From JAPPLB01 sp965204095 (GTDB lineage: Bacteria > Acidobacteriota > Terriglobia > Bryobacterales > UBA6623), in the NCBI GenBank assembly GCA_965204095.1, contig OZ241991.1:4030001-4094000 (forward strand): a DNA stretch of 64,000 nucleotides, written 5' to 3'. The position numbers and the translations under genes were made by a program. Positions within the stretch are counted from its first letter, which is position 1. The number at the start of each line of letters is the position of its first letter. A model generated the notes under the pieces. It saw only the letters and a list, made by a program, of their open reading frames with translations, did no database searches and was not told the origin of the DNA. Of the stretch, positions 1 through 7,575 are shown piece by piece.

Positions 1-1
1 C

Positions 2-121
2 CGCATCCATACCCGCATCGACGAGGTCGCCGCGGCCATCGCACGGATCGAAGGAGAGTCGCATGCCGCCGCCCGCAACCTCGATCTGATTCATCAGCAT
101 CTTCTGGAGAGACAGGCATGA
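2..121 (+). CDS. C-terminal end of a DUF2730-like phage protein (partial)
   Basis: An open frame enters from the left edge and gives 39 residues before a TGA. The tail reads as a helical segment ending DLIHQHLLERQA, which resembles the end of DUF2730 proteins that precede the gp25/gp27-type genes in Mu-like phages. The assignment rests mostly on gene order: the next two genes are the usual DUF2730 neighbours. The start lies outside the window. Confidence 0.5.
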   Translation, partial: RIHTRIDEVAAAIARIEGESHAAARNLDLIHQHLLERQA

Positions 122-172
122 GCCGAGCGCAGGGGAAAGAGTGATACGGGTTTTTTAGAAAAAGGAAACGGC

Positions 173-469
173 ATGAGCTATCGCGTACTGATTGATGAAC
201 ATCTACGGCTGGCGATCCTGCAGCTACTCGAACAGGATGTCGACTACGCCCACAACGAGATCGTGCTGCAGGGTGCATTGGAGCAACTGGGGCACGGCGT
301 GAGCTTCGACCGGCTGCGGTCCGAGCTGGCCTGGCTGGGTGAGCAGGGGTTGCTCGTGGTCACCGACGTCGCCGGGCTGCAGTTGGCCAAACTGACCCGC
401 CGCGGCTCGGATGTGGCTGGGGGCCGGACGCGCGTCCCCGGCGTGGCGCGCCCGCGCCCGGGGGCCTGA
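173..469 (+). CDS. Mu gp25-like phage protein (VpaChn25_0724 type)
   Basis: A 98-residue protein with a winged-helix-like pattern: the N-terminal helix contains RLAILQLLEQ, followed by a helix-turn-helix region and the DRLRSELAWLGEQGLL wing. This is the layout of the small ArsR-like protein found just upstream of the DUF3486 gene in Mu-like prophages. A GGAAAC sequence lies just before the ATG. The C-terminus is proline/arginine rich and probably disordered. It is likely a structural or packaging accessory; its biochemical role is unknown. Confidence 0.65.
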   Translation: MSYRVLIDEHLRLAILQLLEQDVDYAHNEIVLQGALEQLGHGVSFDRLRSELAWLGEQGLLVVTDVAGLQLAKLTRRGSDVAGGRTRVPGVARPRPGA

Positions 470-482
470 ATCGGAGGAAAAA

Positions 483-1115
483 ATGTCTAACATCTCTACC
501 ATCAGCAGCCTGCCTGACGAGGCGCGTAACTCCCTGGAAGCTTGGTTGCGTGATCCCGTCATCCCGCAGGCCGAGGCCACCCGGCGGCTCAATGCGTTGC
601 TCGAGGACCTGGGCCTCGGTGAGCAGCAGGTGAGCCGCTATACCGTCAGCCGCTATAACCGGCGGATGCAACTGGCCGGCGAACGGGTGCTCCAATCACG
701 GCAGATCGCCGATGCCTGGATCGCCGAGTTTGGCTCGTCGCCCGAGGGGCCGGCCGGCCGCCTCGTCATCGAGATTCTGCGGACCGTGGCGTTCGACCTC
801 GCCTCCCGGCTCCAGGACTTCGAGGTCGACGAGAAGTCGCTGTCCCGCTTCATCGAGAACGCCACCAGGATCAGCGCCATGGTCGAGCGCCTCGAGCGTT
901 CGAGAGAGATTGGCCTCCGCTGTGATCGCGAGATCAAGCGTCAGGCCGCCGAGGAGAAAGCCAAGGCCAGGAAAGCCAAGCCCCCGCCTCTCGACCCCGA
1001 ACGGATGCGCGAGGTCGTCCGGCAAATCTACGGCGTCGAGCTTCACATCCCGGGATATCCTTCTGCTGAGCCGGCCCATCATGATCCACGAAATGAGAAA
1101 CCCTCTTCGAGCTGA
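483..1115 (+). CDS. DUF3486 family, Mu gp27-like probable small terminase subunit
   Basis: A 210-residue protein starting at the ATG after a strong GGAGGAAAAA ribosome site; an upstream in-frame start lies inside the previous gene and is not preferred. The N-terminus (SSLPDEARNSLEAWLRD, then EATRRLNALLEDLGL, then VSRYTVSRYNRRM) is a helix-turn-helix followed by long helices, typical of the gp27/DUF3486 family that precedes the Mu-type large terminase. A lysine-rich coiled-coil tail follows. It should recognise phage DNA and feed it to the large terminase, whose gene overlaps its 3' end by 35 bases. Confidence 0.8.
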   Translation: MSNISTISSLPDEARNSLEAWLRDPVIPQAEATRRLNALLEDLGLGEQQVSRYTVSRYNRRMQLAGERVLQSRQIADAWIAEFGSSPEGPAGRLVIEILRTVAFDLASRLQDFEVDEKSLSRFIENATRISAMVERLERSREIGLRCDREIKRQAAEEKAKARKAKPPPLDPERMREVVRQIYGVELHIPGYPSAEPAHHDPRNEKPSSS

Positions 1116-2664
1116 AGGCCCTTTGCAAGAAGCCATGGCTGCCCGCGCCGCGAATCCCGAATCGCAGGAAACGGCTTTGTTGACGCACGAGACGCGACAC
1201 ATCGCGTCTGATGGATCGGCGGGTGCGAAACTTCCGCTGCCCGTGCCCACTGGCCCCGACCCGGTGACGGGGAGATTCTTCTTCGGGAAGCAGGCCATCT
1301 ACCCCTACCAGCAACGCTGGCTGGCGGACACCAGCCTCCTCAAGGCCGGCATGATGGCGCGGCAGACCGGCAAGACCTTCACGGCCACGCTCGAAATCAT
1401 TCTCGATTGCCTGGGGGCCGAATCCGGCGGCCGCCCGACGCGCTGGGTCATCCTCTCGCGGGGGGAGCGGCAAGCGCGGGAAGCAATGGAAGAAGGCGTC
1501 AAACAGCATCTGCAGACCTGCCAAAAGGCCTACGACTATGACGAAGCCGACTACCTGGAGGGCGCCAGGGTCAAGGCCCTGGAGGTGCGGCTGCCGGGCG
1601 GCTCGCGCGTCACCGCTCTGCCCGCCAATCCCGACACGGCGCGCGGCTTCTCCGCCAACGTGCTGCTCGACGAGTTCGCCTTCCACCCCGACAGCCGCAA
1701 GATCTGGGCCGCGCTGTTCCCGGTGATCTCGGCCGGCCGCAAGCTGCGGGTCGTCTCGACGCCCAACGGCAAGGCCAACAAGTTCTATGAACTGATGACC
1801 GACCCCGAGCAGCTCCCGGAGGGCAGGAACCCCTGGTCGCGGCACGAGGTGGACATCCACCAGGCGGTCGCCGAGGGGCTGCCGCGCGACATCGAGCTGC
1901 TGCGGCGCGGCCTGGGCGACCCCGACGCCTGGGCGCAGGAGTACGAGCTCCAGTGGCTCGACGAGGCCAGCGCCTGGCTGCCGTACGATCTGTTGGCTGG
2001 GGTCGAGGACAAGCGGGCCGGCGATCCGAAGGGATTCGCGGGTGGGCAGGCGTTCATCGGCAACGACATCGGCGCCCGCCGCGACCTGTGGGTGGCCTGG
2101 GTCTGGGAGCGGGTGGGGGACGTGCTGTGGACGCGGGAGGTGCGCACGCTGCGGCGGGCCTCGTTCGCCGCCCAGGCGAAGGCGCTGGACGAGCTGGTCG
2201 AGCGCTACCGGCCGAGGCGCATCGTGATGGACCAGACGGGCATGGGGGAAGCGCCGACCGAGGCCGCCAAGCGGCGCCACGGGCAGCGCCGGGTCGAGGG
2301 GGTGCTGTTCACCGCCGACCGGAAGCAGAGTCTGGCGACGCTGTTGAAGCAGCACGCCGAAGACCGCAAGATGCGGATTCCGGTGGACGCGGCGGTGCGG
2401 GCCGACCTGCACTCGCTGCGGCGCGTGACGACCCCGGCGGGGAACGTCCGCTTCGACGTGCACGGCGGTGACTTGTCTCAGGCGGGAGGGCACGCCGACC
2501 GCGCCTGGGCGGCGGCGCTGGGGCTGTATGCTGCGGACGTGCCGACGCAGCCCTACATCTATCGGCCGGTGCGCAAGACGGACTACCTCGGGCCGAACGC
2601 CACCCGCGACCCGGGTCCGTATCGGATCCGGGCGACGGCCGGTTTCGTGCGGGGGGTGTTGTGA
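1081..2664 (+). CDS. Phage terminase large subunit (Mu gp28-like)
   Basis: A 527-residue packaging motor. The ATPase half has a Walker A-like motif ARQTGKT at residues 93-99 and a Walker B motif LLDEF at residues 195-199. The C-terminal half has acidic RNase H-like nuclease positions (GNDIGARRDLWVAWVW, IVMDQTGMGE, and GGHADRAWA near the end). The ATG at 1081 is chosen because it fits the family length and overlaps the small-subunit gene. A longer frame upstream is only arginine-rich out-of-frame reading. It cuts and translocates phage DNA into the prohead. Confidence 0.93.
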   Translation: MIHEMRNPLRAEGPLQEAMAARAANPESQETALLTHETRHIASDGSAGAKLPLPVPTGPDPVTGRFFFGKQAIYPYQQRWLADTSLLKAGMMARQTGKTFTATLEIILDCLGAESGGRPTRWVILSRGERQAREAMEEGVKQHLQTCQKAYDYDEADYLEGARVKALEVRLPGGSRVTALPANPDTARGFSANVLLDEFAFHPDSRKIWAALFPVISAGRKLRVVSTPNGKANKFYELMTDPEQLPEGRNPWSRHEVDIHQAVAEGLPRDIELLRRGLGDPDAWAQEYELQWLDEASAWLPYDLLAGVEDKRAGDPKGFAGGQAFIGNDIGARRDLWVAWVWERVGDVLWTREVRTLRRASFAAQAKALDELVERYRPRRIVMDQTGMGEAPTEAAKRRHGQRRVEGVLFTADRKQSLATLLKQHAEDRKMRIPVDAAVRADLHSLRRVTTPAGNVRFDVHGGDLSQAGGHADRAWAAALGLYAADVPTQPYIYRPVRKTDYLGPNATRDPGPYRIRATAGFVRGVL

Positions 2665-2672
2665 TGGCGCGC

Positions 2673-2735
2673 CTCGCCTGCATTTTCACCACGTGGCGAG
2701 GCGAAGTGCGTGAGAGGGCCGTCAGGACGAGCCAC
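2673..2735 (+). repeat. Left half of the MITE-like element, truncated
   Basis: Begins with CTCGCCTGCATT, one base from the CTAGCCTGCATT ends seen at 17241 and 22148. It continues through the shared GGCGAGGCGAAGTGCGTGAG and GGGCCGTCAGGACGAG segments and then passes straight into a CACGA-type array. The interior and right half of the element are missing. Confidence 0.75.
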
Positions 2736-2935
2736 GAGCCACGAATCACGGCTTTAGACGAGGCGCGCGGCGCAAGCCAGCGCGAGTTCCGAGGGTTTCA
2801 CGAAAAACAAAAAACTAAAAACGAAAAACGGGTTTTAAGGTTTTCACGAACCACTAACCACTAGTCACTATCCACTGCTTTTAAGGTTTTCACGAAACAC
2901 GAGACACGAAACACGGCTTTTCATCACACAACAAG
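2736..2935. repeat. Composite intergenic array with GCAA hairpin and all three unit types
   Basis: Holds in order: a short CCACGAG/AATCACGG array; a hairpin at 2764-2784 (CGCGC plus GGC, loop GCAA, GCC, bulged A, GCGCG); GAGTTCCGAGGGTTTCACGA; an AAAAACT-type array; AAGGTTTTCACGAA leading into a CTAACCA-type array; and a third module ending CACGGCTTTTC. The tail chaperone gene starts just downstream with its own AAGGAGA site. Confidence 0.8.
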
Positions 2936-2944
2936 GAGACTTGC

Positions 2945-3205
2945 ATGACGAGCATCAAGCTGAAGCATCCGATTATCGCCGACGGCGTCGAGGTCACCGA
3001 GCTGGCCCTGCGGCGGCCCAAGGTGCGGGACCTCGAGCGCATCGACAAGGTGGCCGGCGAGATCGCCAAGGCGGTGACGCTGACTGCCGATCTGGCCGAG
3101 CTTACGCCCGATCAGGTGCGCGAGTTCGACGCCGAGGACTTCGCTGCGGTTGCGGAGCGGCTCGGCGATTTTTTAGGGGATGCCCGGCCGGCGTCCAAGC
3201 ACTGA
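2945..3205 (+). CDS. Phage tail assembly chaperone, short product (copy 1)
   Basis: An 86-residue P2 gpE / Mu gp41-type tail assembly protein, recognised by IKLKHPIIADGVEVTELALRRPKVRDLE and the acidic segment before the slippery site. A good AAGGAGAC site precedes the ATG. These proteins coat the tape measure during tail assembly; a fraction of ribosomes shift frame near the end to make an extended form. The normal stop overlaps the ATG of the second cistron (TGATG). It is followed by small antisense genes and then the tape measure at 3745. Confidence 0.85.
   Translation: MTSIKLKHPIIADGVEVTELALRRPKVRDLERIDKVAGEIAKAVTLTADLAELTPDQVREFDAEDFAAVAERLGDFLGDARPASKH
3169..3175 (+). other. Programmed -1 frameshift site T TTT TTA
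   Basis: The heptamer TTTTTTA is exactly in phase (T TTT TTA) 9 codons before the stop of the tail chaperone gene. A -1 slip continues into the GpE-like frame that ends at 3333. Tail chaperone genes of P2, Mu and lambda are known to use such a shift, so position, frame and downstream protein agree. Confidence 0.85.
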
Positions 3206-3333
3206 TGGCGGACGTGGCGGTGGTGTTCGGCTGGCCGCCCTCGGAGCTGCGCGGCATGGAGATCGACGAGTTGCTCGAATGGCGCCGCATGGCGGTGCAG
3301 CGGGCCAAGGCGATGGCCGGCGTATCCGGCTAG
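3205..3333 (+). CDS. GpE-like frameshift extension of the tail chaperone (copy 1)
   Basis: This 42-residue segment (MADVAVVFGWPPSELRGMEI, then DELLEWRRMA) matches the GpE tail protein family. It lies in the -1 frame relative to the upstream chaperone and is most likely made as the C-terminal part of a fusion through the slippery site at 3169-3175. An ATG overlapping the upstream TGA could also allow coupled initiation. Its stop codon TAG shares bases with the stop of the antisense membrane gene at 3330-3488. Confidence 0.8.
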   Translation: MADVAVVFGWPPSELRGMEIDELLEWRRMAVQRAKAMAGVSG

Positions 3334-3488
3334 CTCCTCCTGGCGACCAGGGTGCGCAGCAGGACGATCAGCGCGCCCAGGCCCAACAACAGCCAGGAGG
3401 TCCATTCGAAGCCGGCATCGAAGCCGCGCACCAGGCCGATGCCGATCAGCACCAGGCCCACGAAGGCGTTCTTGAGGAAGGCCCCCAC
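3330..3488 (-). CDS. Small two-helix membrane protein, antisense cassette 1
   Basis: A 52-residue frame with a GTG start. It contains two hydrophobic segments (NAFVGLVLIGIGL and WLLLGLGALIVLL) separated by a short polar loop with FDAGFEWTS, and a basic C-terminus. It is a close relative of the gene at 3569-3730: same length, same loop pattern FDxxF-W. It lies on the strand opposite the tail genes, between the chaperone and the tape measure. No function is known; an inner-membrane immunity or exclusion role is only a guess. Confidence 0.55.
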   Translation of the reverse strand: MGAFLKNAFVGLVLIGIGLVRGFDAGFEWTSWLLLGLGALIVLLRTLVARRS

Positions 3489-3497
3489 ACCGGGATT

Positions 3498-3532
3498 CTA
3501 GCATGCATTTTTTACCGCGTAGCGAGACGAAG
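3498..3532 (+). repeat. Mutated left end of the MITE-like element
   Basis: CTAGCATGCATTTTTTACCG followed by CGTAGCGAGACGAAG matches the left end of the full elements (CTAGCCTGCATTTCTCACCA, then CGAGGCGAGGCGAAG) with scattered substitutions. It sits between the two antisense membrane genes. Confidence 0.55.
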
Positions 3533-3568
3533 ATCGCCAAGGCGATGGCCGCTGACGGGGGAGCCCCG

Positions 3569-3730
3569 CTAGCGCCTGTAGTCACCGCGGTAGGAACGAT
3601 AGAAGATGCTCAGTAGGCCCAGGCTCAATAACAGCCAGAAGCGCCAGTCGAAGCCGGTCCCAATGCCGAAGAACAGAAAGAAAAGGCCCACGAAGGCGTC
3701 TTTGATGAAGCCCCGGATGTAAGCCCCCAC
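3569..3730 (-). CDS. Small two-helix membrane protein, antisense cassette 2
   Basis: A 53-residue frame with a GTG start 14 bases upstream of, and divergent from, the tape measure ATG. Two hydrophobic stretches (DAFVGLFFLFFGIG and FWLLLSLGLLSIF) flank the loop GTGFDWR; the tail is basic and tyrosine rich. It is paralogous to 3330-3488. Both genes are arranged so that the next plus-strand gene begins just upstream of their own start. Unknown function. Confidence 0.55.
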   Translation of the reverse strand: MGAYIRGFIKDAFVGLFFLFFGIGTGFDWRFWLLLSLGLLSIFYRSYRGDYRR

Positions 3731-3744
3731 ACGGAGATCATAGC

Positions 3745-5793
3745 ATGGCGAACTTGAATCTGGCGGTTTTCGAAAAGGCGGTAGACAGGCTGAAGGCGCC
3801 GATCAAGAAGATCACGGCGGCCACCGGACGGTTCCGTGACCAACTCGGCGCGGCCGAGCGGGCAGCGCGCAATCTCAGCGAGCGCAAGAGCGATCTGGGG
3901 CGGAGATTCACGGGCGCGACGAGCGGGATCGCCGCTCAGAGCCGCCAGTTGCGGGCCTGGGGCGGCGCCTCGCGGGGTGCCCTCGGCGGGATCGGAGGGC
4001 CGGCTCGGCGGGCGGGCCTGACGCTCGGTGGCCTCGCCTACGCCGTCAAGCGCGAGTTCGTCGATTCGGCCGCGTCGTTCGAGCGTTTCCGGATGGCCCT
4101 CGAGGCGGTCGAGGGGTCGAGCGGCAAGGCGCGCGCCTCGATGGACTGGATCTCGAGCTTCGCCGTCACCACGCCCTTCGAGCTGGAGCAGGTGACGGGC
4201 GCTTTCGTCAAGCTGCGGTCCGACGGCATGGACCCCGCCCGGGGGCTGCTGCGTACCCTGGGCGACGCCGCCGCGGCGACCGGCAAGCCCCTGATGCAGG
4301 CCGCCGAGGCCATGGCCCGCGCTGTGAGCGGCGACAACGAGGGGCTCGAAGCGTTCGGCATCGAGGCCCAAGCCGCCGAGGGCGGCAAGATCCGCTACGA
4401 ATACACGGTCGATGGCGAGACGAAGATCGCCGAGGCGATGGCCGGCGACCGGGAGCAGATCCAGCAGGTGCTCGGCGGCATCCTCGACGCCGGCTTCGGC
4501 GGAGCGATGGCGAAGGAGTCGAAGACCTTCAAGGGGATGATGGACAACCTCGCCGAGCAGTGGGCGCGCTTCCGGAACATGGTGATGGCGTCGGGGCTGT
4601 TCGACTGGCTCACGGGCCGGCTGGGGAGGTTGCTCGACACGCTCGACCGCATGGCGGCCAGCGGCGAGCTGCGGCAATGGGCCAAACGGCTCGGGGACGG
4701 CCTGATCACGGCGTTCCAGCAGGCGGGGGAGATCGGGAGGCAGCTCTGGCCGGTGGTCACGGGGATCGCGGGCGCCGTCGGCAAGGCGGCGAACGCCGTG
4801 GGGGGCTTCGGAAACCTCCTTTTGATCCTGGGGGGTCTGCGGGTCGCCAGGAACCTGTGGCCAATAACGGGGAGTATCAAGGAGCTCGGCGGCAACGCGC
4901 TGGGTGCCGCGGGCGGACCGCGCCAGCTCTCCAAGCGGTTGACCGAGTTCACGCTGGCGGCCGGCAAGGCGGCCGGCGGCGCGATCAAGAGCTTCGGCGC
5001 ATCGCTGGCGTCGTTCGCCGCCACGGGCGCGACGGCGGCGATCGCCGGCCTCAAGGGCCTGATCGCCTCGACCTGGTCCTGGACCGCGGCGCTGCTGGCG
5101 AACCCGATCACGTGGGTCGTCGCGGCGGTGGCCGCCGCGGCCGTCCTCATCTACAAGTACTGGGAGCCGGTCTCCGGCTTCTTCATCCGGCTGTGGGACG
5201 CGGTCAGGGTGGGCGCCGCCGCGGCCTGGGAGTGGATCAAGGGAGTCTGGAGCGCGGCGGCGGAATGGTTCAGCGGGCTCAGCCTGGCCGAGATGGGCAA
5301 GGCGCTCCTCGCGACCCTGGGCGAGGGCATACGGGCGGGCGCGGCCACGGCCTTGACGGCGCTCAAGGAGGCGCTGGCGCCGATGGCGCGGTTCTGGCCC
5401 TCCTCCGACGCCGAGGAAGGGCCGCTGTCGAAGCTGACGGCGGCCGGCGGCTCGATCCTGGAGACGATGGGCCTGGGTGTGCTGCGGGCTGGGCCGGGCA
5501 GGCTGATGCGCCCGCTGTCGCAGACCCTCGCGCACGCCGCGGCGGGCGGTTTTTCTTCGCAGGCGCTGAGCCTGCCGGCGCCCGCGCCGCTGCCGGGTTT
5601 TCCTTCGCGGGCCGCGAGCCCGCCGGGCGCAGCGTCTTTTCCTTCGCGGATCGACAACAGCATCCATATCCGGCAGTTGACCGTTCATCAGCAGCCCGGC
5701 GAAGACGCCGGGGAGCTGGCCGAGCGCTTGCTCCGCGAGATCGAACACCGCTGGCAGGTCAGACGCAGGGGCGCGCTGTACGACGATCTATGA
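3745..5793 (+). CDS. Tail tape measure protein (P2 gpT-like)
   Basis: A 682-residue protein that sets tail length and fills the tail tube. The N-terminus (LAVFEKAVDRLKAPIKKITA) is the usual start of Mu/P2-type tape measures. Next come alanine/arginine-rich helices, a minor-tail-like segment with MDWISSFAVTTPFELEQVTG, and hydrophobic segments around residues 450-475 (ITWVVAAVAAAAVLIYKYW). The C-terminal 100 residues are proline rich. It follows the tail chaperone genes as in P2, although here antisense genes intervene. It is shorter than P2 gpT. Confidence 0.9.
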   Translation: MANLNLAVFEKAVDRLKAPIKKITAATGRFRDQLGAAERAARNLSERKSDLGRRFTGATSGIAAQSRQLRAWGGASRGALGGIGGPARRAGLTLGGLAYAVKREFVDSAASFERFRMALEAVEGSSGKARASMDWISSFAVTTPFELEQVTGAFVKLRSDGMDPARGLLRTLGDAAAATGKPLMQAAEAMARAVSGDNEGLEAFGIEAQAAEGGKIRYEYTVDGETKIAEAMAGDREQIQQVLGGILDAGFGGAMAKESKTFKGMMDNLAEQWARFRNMVMASGLFDWLTGRLGRLLDTLDRMAASGELRQWAKRLGDGLITAFQQAGEIGRQLWPVVTGIAGAVGKAANAVGGFGNLLLILGGLRVARNLWPITGSIKELGGNALGAAGGPRQLSKRLTEFTLAAGKAAGGAIKSFGASLASFAATGATAAIAGLKGLIASTWSWTAALLANPITWVVAAVAAAAVLIYKYWEPVSGFFIRLWDAVRVGAAAAWEWIKGVWSAAAEWFSGLSLAEMGKALLATLGEGIRAGAATALTALKEALAPMARFWPSSDAEEGPLSKLTAAGGSILETMGLGVLRAGPGRLMRPLSQTLAHAAAGGFSSQALSLPAPAPLPGFPSRAASPPGAASFPSRIDNSIHIRQLTVHQQPGEDAGELAERLLREIEHRWQVRRRGALYDDL

Positions 5794-6053
5794 GAAAAGG
5801 CCGTGACTCGTGACTCGTGATGCAAAAGCAAAAACCCGGCATGCGAAATCGCGAAGCGTGAAACGCGGTCTTTGACGAGGCGCGCGGCGCAAGCCAGCGC
5901 GAGTTCCGAGGTTTTCACGAAACACGAAAAACGGGTTTTAAGGTTTTCACTAACCACTAACCACTAGTCACTATCCACTGCTTTTAAGGTTTTCACGAAT
6001 CACGAAACACGAATCACGGCTTTTTCCAGACACGAAACAAGGCTGATACCTTT
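5794..6053. repeat. Intergenic composite array before the portal gene
   Basis: Contains CACGA-type units, a second perfect copy of the GCAA hairpin at 5881-5901, GAGTTCCGAGGTTTTCACGA, a CTAACCACTA-type array and another CACGA array ending CACGGCTTTTT. No gene is seen. The next ATG at 6054 has no convincing Shine-Dalgarno site. Confidence 0.8.
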
Positions 6054-7355
6054 ATGACGAATGAAGTGCAACTGCTGAGGCCCGACGGCCGGCCCGTTCG
6101 CAGCCGGGAACTGACCCGCGAGGCGGGCCGTTCCACCGTCACCGGCGTGCGGCAGCTCTGGCGCGGCGAATCGATCGCCTCGGGGCTGACGCCGCAACGG
6201 CTCGCCGCCCTGCTGCGGGCGGCGGCGGAAGGCAGCCAGCGCGACTATCTGACGCTGGCCGAGGAAATGGAGGAGCGCGACCCGCACTACGCCGCCGTGC
6301 TGGGGGTCCGCAAGCGGGCCGTCTCGGGGCTCGAGCCGGCCGTCGAGGCGGCTTCCGACGGAGCCGGGGACGTCGCGCTGGCCGACGCCGTCCGCGAGTT
6401 GGCAAGGGCGCCCGCGTTCGGCGCGCTGCTCGACGACTGCCTCGACGCGCTGGGCAAGGGCTTCTCGGCGGTCGAGATCATCTGGGATCGTAGCGGAGCG
6501 GGCGAAGGAAAAAGCGCAGCGGACGAAGGGAAAACGGCGTATCAATGGCGGCCCGCGCGCTACGAGTGGCGCGACCCGCGTTTCTTCGTGTTCGACCGGG
6601 ATGACGGCCGCACCCTGCGCTTGCTGGACGAGGCCGACAGCCTGCGGGGCGTCCCCTTGCAGCCCTGCAAGTGGATCGTCCACGTGCCGCGGCTGAAGTC
6701 GGGCCTGCCGGCTCGCGGCGGACTGGCGCGGCTCGTCGCTCTGGCCTATATGGTCAAGGCCTACGCGCTCACCGATTGGATGGCTTTCGCCGAGGTCTTC
6801 GGGATGCCGCTGCGGCTGGGACGCTACGGGCCGGGGTCGACCGAAACCGACATCCAGGAACTGATGCGGGCGGTGAGCCATCTGGGCAGCGACGCGGCCG
6901 CGGTGCTGCCCGACTCGATGCAAATCGAGTTCGCCGAGGCCGGCAACCGCGGCGCCGGTGCCGATCTGTTCGAGCGGCTGGCGGTGTATCTCGACAAGCA
7001 GGTCTCGAAAGCCGTTCTGGGACAGACGATGACCGCCGACGACGGCAGCTCGCGCGCCCAGGCCGAGGTCCACGACGAGGTGCGCGGCGACATCCTGCGC
7101 TCCGACGCCCGGCAGCTCGCCGACACCCTGAATCGCGACCTGGTCCGCCCGTTCATCGACCTCAACTACGGCCCGCGGGCGCGGGAAAACTACCCCCGGC
7201 TGCTCCTGCCGGTCAACGAGCCTGAAGACATCCGGGCGCTGACGGCGGCGCTCGAGAAACTCGTTCCCCTGGGGCTCGGGGTCGAGGCCTCCGTCATCCG
7301 CGACAAGCTCGGCCTGCCCGACCCCGAAGACGGCGCCGAGCTGCTGGGGCCGTGA
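6054..7355 (+). CDS. Phage portal protein (DUF935, Mu gp29-like)
   Basis: A 433-residue protein with the DUF935 signature: LAEEMEERDPHYAAVLGVRK and VSGLEPAVE near residues 75-105, LDALGKGFSAVEIIWD, the FVFDRDDG segment, and the C-terminal QTMTADDGSSRAQAEVHDEV region. It forms the dodecameric ring at the capsid vertex through which DNA enters and the tail attaches. In Mu the portal gene follows the large terminase directly; here tail genes and arrays sit between them. No gp30/F-like head protein follows. Confidence 0.92.
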   Translation: MTNEVQLLRPDGRPVRSRELTREAGRSTVTGVRQLWRGESIASGLTPQRLAALLRAAAEGSQRDYLTLAEEMEERDPHYAAVLGVRKRAVSGLEPAVEAASDGAGDVALADAVRELARAPAFGALLDDCLDALGKGFSAVEIIWDRSGAGEGKSAADEGKTAYQWRPARYEWRDPRFFVFDRDDGRTLRLLDEADSLRGVPLQPCKWIVHVPRLKSGLPARGGLARLVALAYMVKAYALTDWMAFAEVFGMPLRLGRYGPGSTETDIQELMRAVSHLGSDAAAVLPDSMQIEFAEAGNRGAGADLFERLAVYLDKQVSKAVLGQTMTADDGSSRAQAEVHDEVRGDILRSDARQLADTLNRDLVRPFIDLNYGPRARENYPRLLLPVNEPEDIRALTAALEKLVPLGLGVEASVIRDKLGLPDPEDGAELLGP

Positions 7356-7409
7356 TTCGTGATGCCAATGAACCACAGGCGTGAAACACGGCCTTTAGAA
7401 CTGCGGCGT

Positions 7410-7484
7410 TTAGGGAGTCGGGCCGGGATTGATGCCGCAGTGCTCCATCAGGAGACCGATCTGTTCTCGCAGCCCCGAGCCGCC
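7410..7484 (-). pseudogene. C-terminal remnant related to the secreted protein at 14976
   Basis: The minus strand reads LREQIGLLMEHCGINPGPTP then stop. This lines up with LREQIEIVMRDCRIDPGPAP near the end of the protein encoded at 14976-15761. The rest of the upstream sequence is array DNA, so this looks like a small 3' gene fragment carried next to the repeats. Confidence 0.5.
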
Positions 7485-7575
7485 GCGACCTTCAAGGTTT
7501 TCACGAATCACGAGACACGAATCACGAAACACGGCTTTGCTAGAGTAGGTGCCCTGAGTGAGACGAGGCGCGGCG

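Noticed and set aside
934..2493. 519-codon minus-strand frame opposite the large terminase
   Set aside because: Low-complexity His/Arg/Pro-rich shadow of the terminase; no start context or homology-like features.
2661..2864. 67-residue frame after the terminase
   Set aside because: Composed entirely of MITE and array sequence.
2736..2935. CRISPR array
   Set aside because: Units are 7-10 bases, without regular spacers or cas genes.
3625..5748. Long open frame on the minus strand across the tape measure gene (707 codons)
   Set aside because: Its translation is arginine/glycine/proline-rich with no domain, typical of the antisense of GC-rich coding DNA; the plus strand encodes a clear tape measure protein.
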